Assembly: GCA_964023275.1 (NCBI GenBank)
Contig: OZ029928.1
Location: forward strand, 17,862,599-17,926,598
Source of the DNA: Norana najaformis
Taxonomy: Eukaryota; Annelida; Clitellata; Crassiclitellata; Hormogastridae
Direction: 5' to 3'
Length of the DNA: 64,000 bases
Shown: piece by piece, positions 44,802-57,414 of the stretch
Numbering within the stretch: position 1 is the stretch's first letter
Layout of the letters: the number at the start of each line of letters is the position of its first letter
Made by a program: the position numbers and the translations under genes
Notes under the pieces: generated by a model
The model's input: only the letters and a program-made list of their open reading frames with translations
The model's database searches: none
Told to the model about the DNA's origin: nothing

Positions 44802-47800
44802 CTCTGTGCCTCCCTCGCTATCCCTCCCTCCCTCCCTCTCTCTCTCACTCCCTCTCTTTCTCTCTCTCCGTTTGTCCATCGTAATCTCGAGAGAGATTTA
44901 TACAGCGCCCAATGAAAGCTAAGTCGCTGGAATCAGCTTATTCACAGGCGTTCAGCCAAAACAAAATCGACAGGCAAAAGGGTTCGGTTCCAGGTCAAGG
45001 TCCAGGAGTCAGGCAGTCAGACAGTCTGTCTCTCTGCCTTTCTGTCGGTCTCTTCGTCCGTCTGCCTCTGCCTACCTGATGCTACTTCGCCTGATCATCG
45101 GAATCTTGAGAGTATGAAAGTCTGGTCTGTCGCTTGGCTCCTCCAGCCAACACCGGCCGATGAGGTTGGCTAGGTCCTGGCAGCACCCATCCTGATCTGC
45201 ATCCGCATCAACCTCGAGCGTCGGCCGCAGGTGGGGATGGACTCCCTTCTGCACCCGGGTCACGATCTCTGCAGAAACATACATACATACATACATACGT
45301 ATACACATACATACATACATCATACATACATACATACATACGTATACACATACATACATACATACATACGTATACACATACAAACATACATCATACATAC
45401 ATACGTATACACATACATACATACATCATACATACATACATACATACATACATACATTGTGCTCAGTCAATGCATCCTTATAGCAATATTCATATATGGA
45501 GCGTTCTCGCGATAATTTGATTGTATTTCAACTGGATATATTTGTGTCAGTGGATCCTTTATGCATCTAAATATGTATGTGTGCATGTGTGTATGTATGT
45601 ATGTATGTGTCTATGTATGTGTGTATGTATGTATGTGTGTATGTATGTGTGTATGTGTATGAATGTATGTGTGTATGTATGTATGTATGTGCGTATGTAT
45701 GTATGTATGTGCGTATGTATGTATGTATGTGTGTATGTATGTATGTATGTATGTGTGTATGTGTGTGTGTATGTATGTGTGTATGTATGTATGTATGTGT
45801 ATGTATGTATGTGTGTATGTATGTATGTATGAATGTATGTATGTATGTATGTGTGTAGGTGTGTATGTGTGTATGTATGTGTGTGTGTATGTATGTGTGT
45901 ATGTGTATGTATGTATGTATGTATGTATGTGTGTATGAATGTATGTATGTATGTATGTGTGTATGTATGTGTGTATGTATGTGTGTATGTATGTATATGT
46001 GTGTATGTATGTATGTATGTGTATGAATATATGTATGTGTGTGTATGAATGTATGTATGTGTGTATGTATGTATGTATGTGTATGTATGTATGTGTGTAT
46101 GTATGTGTGTATGTGTATATTTGTATGTATGTATGTGTGTATGAATGTATGTCTGTATTTATGTATATATGGATGTATTGACTGAGCATATGGTACTATA
46201 TGAATGATCAGTTACCTTTAAAGGTAAAAAGGTAAACGATAAGCTTGCTTACATGCCTCTATAGGAAGTCTTCAGAAATATAAAGGTCATAAGGTCAGCT
46301 GAGGTGCAAACACGTACACAGTAATTCAACTACAGGATTTTGATTGTGATGTTGACTTGATGCCTTGGGCATTATGATAACGGCGCTGTAGAAGTCTAGA
46401 TTAGATTAGATTAGACTATAGTCTATGTCTATGTCTTTTTGTGTCTCCTGTGTGTCTCTGTGTCTCAACAAGACTAGTCTAGACTAGATTATATTAGACT
46501 AGATTAGATTAGATTAGATTAGATTAGAATCCTTTGTGTCCCGACCTGGGGGTGTGTAGTTCTCGTTCTCGATCCAGAAAGGTCCTTTGCGGTAGATGAT
46601 CTCCTGGCAGATGATGGCAAAGCTGTACAGATCGCCCTTCTGTGTTCCCTCCGGAGGAGGATTCTCCATCCTCAACAACTCAGGTGCCATCCACAGCAAG
46701 TCTGCGCATCAATTAACGCACCTGCATCTAATCTTATCTTACCTCATCCAGTGATATCTACTTTAGTAGTCTAATCCAGTTCAGACCAGTCCCGTGAAGC
46801 CTATTCTAGTCCCGTTCATGTCATCTGGAACCAGTCCAATCTAATCCAGTCCATTGCAGATCAGTCCAATCTAATTCAGCCCAATTCGATCGATATCAGT
46901 CCGGTCCAATCTAGTTCAGTCCAGTTCGATCTAGACCAATGCAATCCATTTAAGCCAAGTCTATCTAACAATCTTCGTGACAGTAACCTTACACGGCTCA
47001 GTGATGCAATAGGCAGTTTGCACTAGTCTGCAATACTCACTACAATTGTAATCGTAAACTCGAGATTTCTACAGCGCCCAACAAAAGCTAAGCCGCGTGA
47101 ACGAGGTTAATCACAGACGCTTAGTCAAAACAAAATCGTTAGGCAAGAAGGGACATTTTCGGTTCCAGGTCAAGATCCAAGAGTCAGGCAGAGAGACGGC
47201 TACGGTGGATGGTGCTTGGAATTGGAGGGGCAAAAGAGATAAGGAGAAAAGGAGGAATCAGAATAGAATTTGTGGAAGAGGAGAGTTTCAAGTTTTGAGT
47301 TAGAAATTCGAACAGAGATTGCAAAGGATGAAGTGTTGGTGAGTTCGTAATCGTAATCTACGGATTTAGTTAGCGCCCAAAAAGCCAAGCGGTGGGAATC
47401 AGCATATTTACAAGCGCATAGTCAAAACAAAATCAGTGAGGTCAGGTTCGGTTCCAGGTCGAGATCTAAATGTCAGGCAGATTATGAACACGTGTTCATT
47501 TCTCATAGTATCTCGGCGATAATGACTATGGTCAAGAGGAAAGTTTACTTCGATGGTAGTTGGCCATGCCGCTCCTAAAGCACGGGGTTCGACACCGAAG
47601 GCTGTGCAGGCCAAAGTCAGTTATTTTCAGAACGAATTTGCTGTCAACGACGCAGTTTGAAGTCTTCAGGTTTCCATGGGAATGGACGTCGCTGCTATGG
47701 AGATATGCCATTCCCTATAACAACAGAGTAAAGACCATAACAGATCCACCTGTGAAACACTAGAGCGAAATTACCCCCCGGGGACAAAGATTTCCATGCA

Positions 47801-50800
47801 GGAGTGTATATGTGTCTGTATGTGTGTGCATGTATGCGTGTAGGCCTATATATATGTATGTATGTATGTATGCATGCATGTATGTATGTATGTGTGCATG
47901 TATGTATATATGTATGTATGCATATACATATGTATGTATGTAATATATGTATGTATTTATATATGTAAGTATGTATGCATGCATATATGTATGTATGCAT
48001 GTATGTATGTGTTCATATATGTATGTATGTATGTATGCATGTATGTATGTAATTATGCATGTATGTGTGTGTTTATGTATGTATGTGTTTACGTGTGTGT
48101 TTATCCGAACATTTATATAGCGCTCTTCAAGTCCTTTCGATGGGGACAAAAGTCAAAAAAAAGAATGACCACACACGTGAGCACGTTTTAGACTTCAATG
48201 GAAGTAGCATATATTTAAAAACATTTCCTCCTTCATTCAATCAGTCAATCAGTCAATCATTCAATCGTTCAATCATTCAGTCATTCAGTCACTCAATCCT
48301 TCAAACAGTCAATCACTCAATCATTCAATCAATCATTCAATCGTTCAATCATTCAATCATTCAGTCACTCAATCATTCAATCACTCAATCATTAAATCAT
48401 TCAATCATTCAGTCACTCATTCAAGCATTCAACTGACCCTCACGATGTCCTGAATGAGTGAATGCTTGAAGACGATGTCTAGTTTCACGTGTTCGTTACT
48501 CAACACATCCTACAAAGCGTAATCCAACACAGCCGTAATGTAACTTCTCCAAGTTTCATCTCCTTCTTTAGGTCAACTGTTTATTATTGTGAAGATGTAA
48601 GGTAAGAATCGATGCGAACTTCAATATAGTAAGTAGTAGTAAGTAGGTACAGAACTAGCAGCAGCAGTTGTAAATGTAGTAAGCAGTAGTAGAAGTAATA
48701 GTTGTTGCTATTTTTTCTGTTGCTGTTGCTACTGCTGTTGATGTTGTGGGGCAGGGTAGCCTACTGGTTAGAGCTCTTGGCATGCATGTATGTAGGTCAC
48801 AGTAGCCTATTGGCTAGAGCTATTGGAATGTATGCAGGTCACGATAGCCGATTGATTAGAGCGCTCGGCTTATATGTAGGTCACAGTAGCCTATTGGTTA
48901 GAGCTCTTGGCATGTATGTAGGTCACGGTAGCCTATTGGTTAGAGCTCTTGGCATGTATGTAGGTCACGGTAGCCGATTGGTTAGAGTGCTCGCCTTGTA
49001 TGTAGGTTACGGTAGAGCGCTCGGCTTGTATGTAGGTCACGGCAGCTGATTTGTTAAAGCGGTTAATAAATTCAAAAATTATAATTAATAATAATTGTTG
49101 TATGAGGACAGTGACTGGAGGAAGAATTAAAGGAAAGAAGGTTCCAGTAAGACTAAGAAATATGCTGTTGGACTGGATGAATGATAGAGGAAGAAGATGG
49201 GGCTACAAAGAAGTTAAGGAAAGGGCACAGAACAGAGAAGAGTGACGTCGTTGGATTCTTGGACCCTGTAATTAAGGGCAGAACAATGAAGAAGAAAATT
49301 GCCGTTGTTCTTGTAAGTATGTAAGTATCTAGTTACTTAATATAGCGCCTTTTAAGTACCCAGTTTCCTACGGTTCTGACACCGCGCTGTCACCCCACAA
49401 TGACCTCTAACCTGCAAGCTGCCTTTCTGGCAATACTCCGTCACCATGCAATAGTTGGGTGCATCAAAGCAGGCACCTATGAAACGGACGATGTGGTCAT
49501 GTTGAAGGTATCGCATCTGCAAACAGCAAACAAATCCGAAGCTATGACCTCGTTAGCTACATTGGTTAACGCGTACGTTAAGGCGCCTCTGAGCGCAAGG
49601 ATGCCGGTTCGCATACCGATCGTGGCTTTTTTCAGAGATTTAAATCTCGGGCTAGCACGGTCCGTACACGGGGATCTTTAATGGCGTGGCGCCCACTCAA
49701 ACGGGCAGCGGTGGTGAAGGACCTCACCCGATTAATTTACTGAAAAATGAGCAGGGTCGAGGCCATACGGTCGCTATGGAAAAACGTTCAAATTTACATT
49801 TATAAATAGCATTGCAAGGCCGTCTAAAAATATCGTGGTCTTCAGACACAAATCTACTATATAATAATCGAATATCATCTAATGTAGTCCTGTGACAAGA
49901 AGATTAGATTTGATTGAACTAGAGGACGGTTTGATGGACATGATTTGATTGGACAGGATTAGACTATAGTCTAATCGTGTCCAATCAAATCGTATCCAAT
50001 CTAATCCACTAGAATCCAGGTCAACAGAACTTATTTATTCTAATCTATAATCTATTCAGTAAAGGGAAATTATACAATTGGTAATCATAGTAATGGCAAT
50101 GCTACAATCAGGTCAGGTCAGAGAAGGTCACGTCAGAGAAGGTCAGGTCACAGGTCAGGTCAGAGAAGGTCAAAGGTCAAGTCAGGGAAGGTCAGGTCAG
50201 ATAAAATCAGATAAGGCCACGTCAGAGAAAATCAGGCCAGAGAAGGTCAGGTCAGAGGTCAGAGTTCGGATCAGAGAAGGTCAGAGTTCAGGTCAGGTCA
50301 GAGACGGCGCACCTATGTTCAATAACATACTAGTTTACAAGACTTCACCCTGTCCCTCAATTTAAAGTAACAACGACGATCTGCTGGCCACACTGACTGT
50401 TCTCTTCTACTAGATAATTTCCGCACTGTCTTCACCTGTTTTAGTTCGAGCAGAAGAGGTTTCGTGATGCTGACCGATTTGCTGATTTTCTTGATCGCCA
50501 CCAGAGTGCCCTAAAAACGACGCGTAAAGTAAGGTCAGGACTGGTAAGGTAATGCTAGGTAAGGTACAGTAAGGGATCGTAAACTAGGAAAGTCCGCAAA
50601 GTGGGAAGGGAAAGGCCATCCAAATGAACAGAATAGAACAGAATAGAATAGAACAGAATGGAACACAAAAGAATGGAACAGAACATAGTAGAACAGAACA
50701 GAACATAATAGAACAGAACATAACACAACATACCAGAACTGAATAAAGCAGAATAGAAAAGACTAGAATAGAATAGACTAGACTAGATTAGATTAGAATA

Positions 50801-53800
50801 AAATAGACGGTAGGGGGTCATCCAAATGGTAGGGGGTCATCCAAATGGTAGGGAGTCATCCAAATGGTAGGGGTCATCTAAATGGTACATGGTTATCCAA
50901 ATCGTAGGGGTCATCCAAATGGTAGAGGGTCATCCAAATGGTAGGGGGTCATCCAAATCGTAGGGGTCATCCAAATGGTAGAGGGTCATCCAAATGGTAG
51001 GGGGTCATCCAAATGGTACAGGGTCATCCAAATCGTAGGGGTCATCCAAATGGTAGAGGGTCATCCAAATGGTAGGGGGTCATCCAAATCGTAGGGGTCA
51101 TCCAAATGGTAGAGGGTCATCCAAATGGCAGGGGGTCATCCAAATGGTACAGGGTCATCCAAATCGTAGGGGTCATCCAAATGGTACAGGTTCATCCAAA
51201 CGGTAGGAGGTCATGCCCAATGCTGGCGTCCGTATGCAAATTTGGTAACAGATCTGTTTCATTACAGCCCGCGTCTTAACAGCTTCAGGCAGAAGATAGA
51301 AAGACTTGGCCTTGATATTCCGTTGAAAGAAGGGGAAAGGTAATGCCAAATGCGGACAAGGGGAAGGGTTAAACACAGTGCTGACTACAAGGCACTGGTC
51401 TAACTCACGCTCTAGATCAATCAGCAATTAATAACCAGTAAGTACTCAATCAGCAATTAATAATCAGTAAGTACTCAATCAGCAATTAATAACCAGTAAG
51501 TACTCAATCAGCAATTAATAATCAGTAAGTACTCAATCAGCAATTAATAACCAGTAAGTACTCAATCAGCAATTAATAATCAGTAAGTACTCAATCAGCA
51601 ATTAATAATCAGTAAGTACTCAATCAGCAATTAATAATCAGTAAGTACTCAATCAGCAATTAATAATCAGTAAGTACTCAATCAGCAATTAATAATCAGT
51701 AAGTACTCAATCAGCAATTAATAATCAGTAAGTACTCTAACGAACAATGCCGAATAATAATTCTAAAAGGGTCAAAATTAGATCCTTTTGTGGACGAGTA
51801 CAAAGGAAAGGTAAAGTCTGCTATTCTACAGAACTATCAGTGCAATGTAAGACAAGGTAAGAAGATAGGGTATGGTATGGTACATTTTGCTATTTTAAGG
51901 CCTAGTGGAGTAAAGGAAGAAGGTAAATTAAAGTCTGTCATCCTAGAGGTCTAGAGAGAGGTAAGGCAACAATTTTTTCATTCTGTCACTGCTTCTAAAG
52001 ATTTTGTCACTGTTGACGACGACGGTGGTGATTATGATGATATGACGGTGGTGGTGATGATGATGATGGTGGTAGTGGTGGTGATGGTGGTGATGATGAT
52101 GGCGGTGGTGGTGGTGATGATGATGGTGGCAGTGGTGGTGATGGTGGTGATGATGATGGCGGTGGTGGTGATGATGATGATGGTGGTATTGGTGGTGATG
52201 GTGGTGATGATGATGGCGGTGGTGGTGGTGATGATGATGGTGGCAGTGGTGGTGATGGTGGTGATGATGATGGCGGTGGTGGTGATGATGATGATGGTGG
52301 TATTGGTGGTGATGGTGGTGATGATGATGGCGGTGGTGGTGGTGATGATGATGGTGGCAGTGGTGGTGATGGTGGTGATGATGATGGCGGTGGTGGTGGT
52401 GATGATGGTGATGATGGCGGTGGTGATGATGATGGCGGTGGTGGTGGTGTTGGTGGTGGCGGTGTTGGTGGTGGTGATGATGATTATGGTGGTAGCGGTA
52501 GTGGTGGTGGTGATGATGGCTGTGGTGGTGATGATGATGGTGATGATAGCGGTGGTGGTGGCGGTGGTGATGGTGGTGATGATGACGACGACGGTGACGA
52601 TGATGATGATGACGATGACGTGAAGTACAAGTACCTTGTAGGAACCGATTTTCGTGTAGACTTGTTCAGCTGGATCCAATTCCAGCGAAGTTATTGAAAG
52701 GTTACTCAGACTCATCATCGAACAGCGCTACATAAAACAATCAGCGGTAATTCAAAATTAATAATAAGTAAGTACTCTAACGAACAATACTGAGTAATAA
52801 TTCTAAATAATTTAGAATAAATAGACAAAATTATTTTTTGCCGAGCTGTAAGCGTGAGTGCAGCCCGAGAGCTCATTCACTGATGTCTAATTCAAAATTA
52901 ATAATAAACTAGTATGCTATTGAACATTATTATTAACTTGACGATGGGAAGGCCCTGTATGCTTGCCTGCAATGTCTGTAGAGCTCTGTGTTCTGTTTGT
53001 ATATAGACTTGAAGTCAGTAGCAGTTCGTGACAAGAGGTGTTTATTTTAAACAGGGGTCTAATACAAATCAAAAAGAGAAATGTTGAATAGTCCTTCCAA
53101 AGTTCACTTACAACGCTTCCATTTCGCTCCAGTTTCCTTTTCTCCAGCGAACCAAACATGATACTGTCCCATCGAACTTTCCAGTTCGTTTTCGCCACTT
53201 CAGCCTCCACCTTATAATGACTTGGAACAAAAATAGTGAATTAGTGAATTTATGAATCGGTGAATAAGTGATTAAGTGAATGAAGAAAGAAACGAACGAG
53301 GAGCCGGCAGAGTGAAGGAATGTACCATTGACGGCAAATGAACGAACATATGAATGATTAGAAAGAGTGATAGAAAGGATGAACGAACAGCCTATAAAAT
53401 GAACGAATGAACGAACGAAGAAAGAAATGAATGAAAGAATGAATGAATGAATGAACGAATGAATGAAAGAAAGAAAGAATGAATGAATGAACGAATGAAT
53501 GAATGAATGAACGAATGAATGAATGAACAAATGAACGAAACCTGTCTCTGTACGCAGTCAGTGGATATGAAAGAATCCACTCAGCTTACTTACTTATAAA
53601 ACAGAACTGCTGCAATCGAGACAATGATGACCAGCGAAGCGAGAACAATAATAGCAATCGTGTATTCCGGGAAAACGTCTGAAACCAAAATATCAACCGC
53701 GCATGCGCCTATAACTTCTCTCAAATCTAAGTCGATCCACTATTATACATAACAGAACAGAACATAACAGAACAGAAGAAAACAGAACTGAACAGAGCAG

Positions 53801-56800
53801 AATAGAAAAGACTAGAATAAAATAGACTAGACTAGATTAGATTGGAATAAAATAGGATTAGATTAGAGCAGATTAGATTAGATGCGTTTATACCTTGCGC
53901 AGGGCATCGGGATCCATTGTAGCCGCACTGTGGGATGTCCCCTGGAACGGTCGTCCTCTCTCCTCCCCAATGAATGTCTCTTCCTGGCTCCAGTTCATAA
54001 CTACCGTTACTCGAAAAGTAGTTGGCCACAACCTATTCAAAAATGATTAAGGACATCATTATGACCCTGATTAAGATGGCTGAACTGTACTGGATGACGC
54101 GGGGAGAGGTCACCGTGCATGCGCCTCGGAGGCTCACTCATTGAAGTCTTCAGGTGTTCACTGAAGCGTGGGCTTGCATGCAATGTGTGTATGGATGTTC
54201 TGTTTAGACCGTAATCGTAATCGTAAACTCAAGATATCTATAAACAGCGCCCAACGAATGCAAAGTAGCGGGAACCAGATTATTCACAGGCACTGAGTCA
54301 AAACAAAATCAATAAGCAAGAAAGGTTTGTTCCAGTTCAAGATCCAAAAATCAGGCAGTCAGACGGCTATGGTGGGTGGTGTTTGAAATTGGAATAGATT
54401 TGAAATAAGATTTAAGACTAGTAAGATGATGACTTGGGTGATGGCGACGACTATAATGATGACTACGACTATGGCGATTAAGACTGCTAAGTTTAACACA
54501 GCGACCAAGATCACGACCATGACAAAGATGATTATGACTGCTAAGATGATAATGACGACCACTTTGACTCACGTGAAATTCGCCAGTCTCGGGATTCATG
54601 TCGAGGATGGAGTAGTCCCCCATCCTATCTCCATTTTCATCTATCTTCACATCTCCAGTAATACCTGAAAACTCAAAGTGAAAGTAAAATGTAAAAGTAA
54701 AGGTGAAAAGTGAAAGTAAAGTAAGAGCATAGGTAAGAGCAAAAATAAAAATAAAAGTAAAAAGGTAAAAGTAAAAGAAAAACTAAAAATGTAAAAGTAA
54801 AAGAAAGTAAAAGTTAAATAAAGAGTAAAAGTAAAGCTTCCCAATCTCACACTGGAACGTAGGGGAATGGACTTGTTTCCCGCTCTTCGACCCTTGCGCT
54901 AGCAATGGACAAATCCTAAGACCTGGGCGCTATATAAATGCGGAGTGAATGAATAAATGAATGAGAATCGCACTCGTCTTCTAGTTGTTGTAAGCTCCAC
55001 AGTCGTGATCATCATTCTCATCATCATCTTCGTACACTGTTCTATTCTTTTCTGTTCTGTTATATTCTATTCTGTTCTACTGTTCTATTCTATTCTGTTC
55101 TGTTCTATAGTTTTATTCTGTTCTGTTCTATTCTGTTCTATTCTATTCTGTTCTATTCTGTTCTGTTCTATTCTGTTTTATTCTATTCTGTTCTGTTCTA
55201 TTCTGTTCTATTCTGTTCTATTCTGTTCTGTTCTGTTCTATACTAGTCTAGTCTTACGCATATGAAGAAATGAATGAGTGAACTAATAGACGAACGAATA
55301 AACGTTAAGAAGGTGGCTTTGTGGTGAGCAAGTGGTTAGAATTGAGACTCGCCGCTGATGGTTCGATTCCACATCTTGTGTGTGATGATGGTTCCATTGG
55401 AGACGGAGTAACCCTCTCTCAGCGTCTCGTTGAGCGCCAGGGCATAGAGCAGAACGGCGTCGTGGAAGGCACCCACGAAGCTATTCACCTGAACAGTTAT
55501 ACAACAATACACACAGACCTGCATTCACCTGAACAGGTAAACATGAAAACACTTACCTGTATTCAACTGAACAGGTAGCATGAAAACACATACCTGTAGA
55601 TACACAACTGTAAGCGACGATGATGACGGCGACGACGACGCTGCTGCTGATGATAATGATGACGATGCTGCTGCTGCTACTAATGATGATGATGATGATG
55701 ATGACGACGAAAATAACGATGACACTGATGATGATGATGATGATGATGACAATCACGACTACGATGACGATGACTATGACGATGACGACGACGATGACGG
55801 TAAATGCATACCTCTTCATCTTCCTCGAAAACCGGTTCCTCGAACAGCCGCTTGGCTCTTCCCTTGACGGCCTCGGAGAAGTTCTTGTAGGCTCCGGCGG
55901 ACTCCGGCTGTCGGAGGCTGATGGTCAGAAGCGTTTCGTAGGCCTTCTTGGCCGCTTCGTTCCGTTCCACTGTATCGTTCTCTCGATACCATGGCCTCAG
56001 TAACTGCTTTTCGCTTCACTCAGTCATCACCCAATTAATTAATTACTCAATTAATTAACTGCTCAATTAATCAACTAATTAATTACTCAATTTATTTATT
56101 TATTCATTTATTCGCTTATTTAGGGTTGTGGGTTCGAATCTGCCTCAATCCACTGCGCAGCGACTTTGTACAAGTTGCTCACTCACAATTGTCTGCGGGG
56201 AAGGAAACGGGAAACCACCTCACTCATCTCATCCCCAGGTGGCATAAAGCCAATGGACCTGCCTTCGGGCAGAGAACTCATCATCATCATCTTCTTCTTC
56301 ATCATCGTCATCAACATCACCACCATCGTCATCATCACCAACATGACCATCATCACCATCGTCATATCATCATCACCATCACCACCATCCTCATCATCAT
56401 CAACGTCACCATCCTCCTCATCATCACCAACATCATCACCACCATCGTCATCATCACCATCATGACCATCATCACCATCGTCATATCATCACCATCCTCA
56501 TCATCATCATCGTCACCATCCTCATCCTCATCATCTTCAACGTCATCACCATCATCATCATCATCAGCATCACCATCATCATCATAACCATCACCATCAT
56601 CATCAACACCATCATCATCATCATCACTCCAGTGCCTTCTAGGCTCTGCTCCGTCCTACTTAGCTGCTTTTTGTATTCCGGTTTCCTCGTTGCCTGCCCG
56701 TGCCTCCCTTCGCTCAGCTACCCGTGGTCCCTTCGTAGTCCCTCGCGTCCGCACTACAACTGCCCAGTCCAGGAGCTTTGGCTTTGTTGACCCTTCCAGC

Positions 56801-57383
56801 TGGAACTCCCTTCCTCTTGACCTGCCGCTTGTTACTTAGTCTCTCTCCTACCCAGTCTCGCAAACGCCTGAAATCTTTTTTGTTTGTTCAAGACAAGAGC
56901 GCCACTGTTTCCTAAGTGGCGCTTTATAAATGTTCGTTTACAATTACAATTACAGTGTAGAGTATGCTTGAGTTGGGGAGACTTACCTGCTGAACAAATC
57001 AATGTTGATGAAGACATAATCACCATTATCAAAGTTCAGTTGTTCCGCGTTGATCATCAGATTTCGAACGGAATCCGGAGACGTACACAAGACGACAACT
57101 AGACAGACAAACAGCAAAACACAGACATCCATTTGTCAGAAGCCAATAACACATACAAGACACGACTGGTAACGGCGCTATAGAAGTCATTAGACTAGAT
57201 TCGAGGTTAACTTATCGTGCATGAAACTTCATCAGGTTGTTTAGACACTGGTGGTTCTACTCTACCAGCCACCAGCCAGCCAGCCAGCCAGCCCGGCCAG
57301 CCCGGCTAGCCCGGCCAGCCCGGCCAGCCAGCCAGCCAGCCAGCCCGGCCAGCCCGGCCAGCCAGCCAGCCAGCCAGCCAGCC

Positions 57384-57414
<31 letters not shown>

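Noticed and set aside
47462-47520. Possible small extra cyclase exon between the DFG-like and WMAPELL exons
   Set aside because: Extending exon 14 to the GAA|GTAAAC donor at 47549 gives the right phase and a length matching NPR proteins, so no extra exon is needed.
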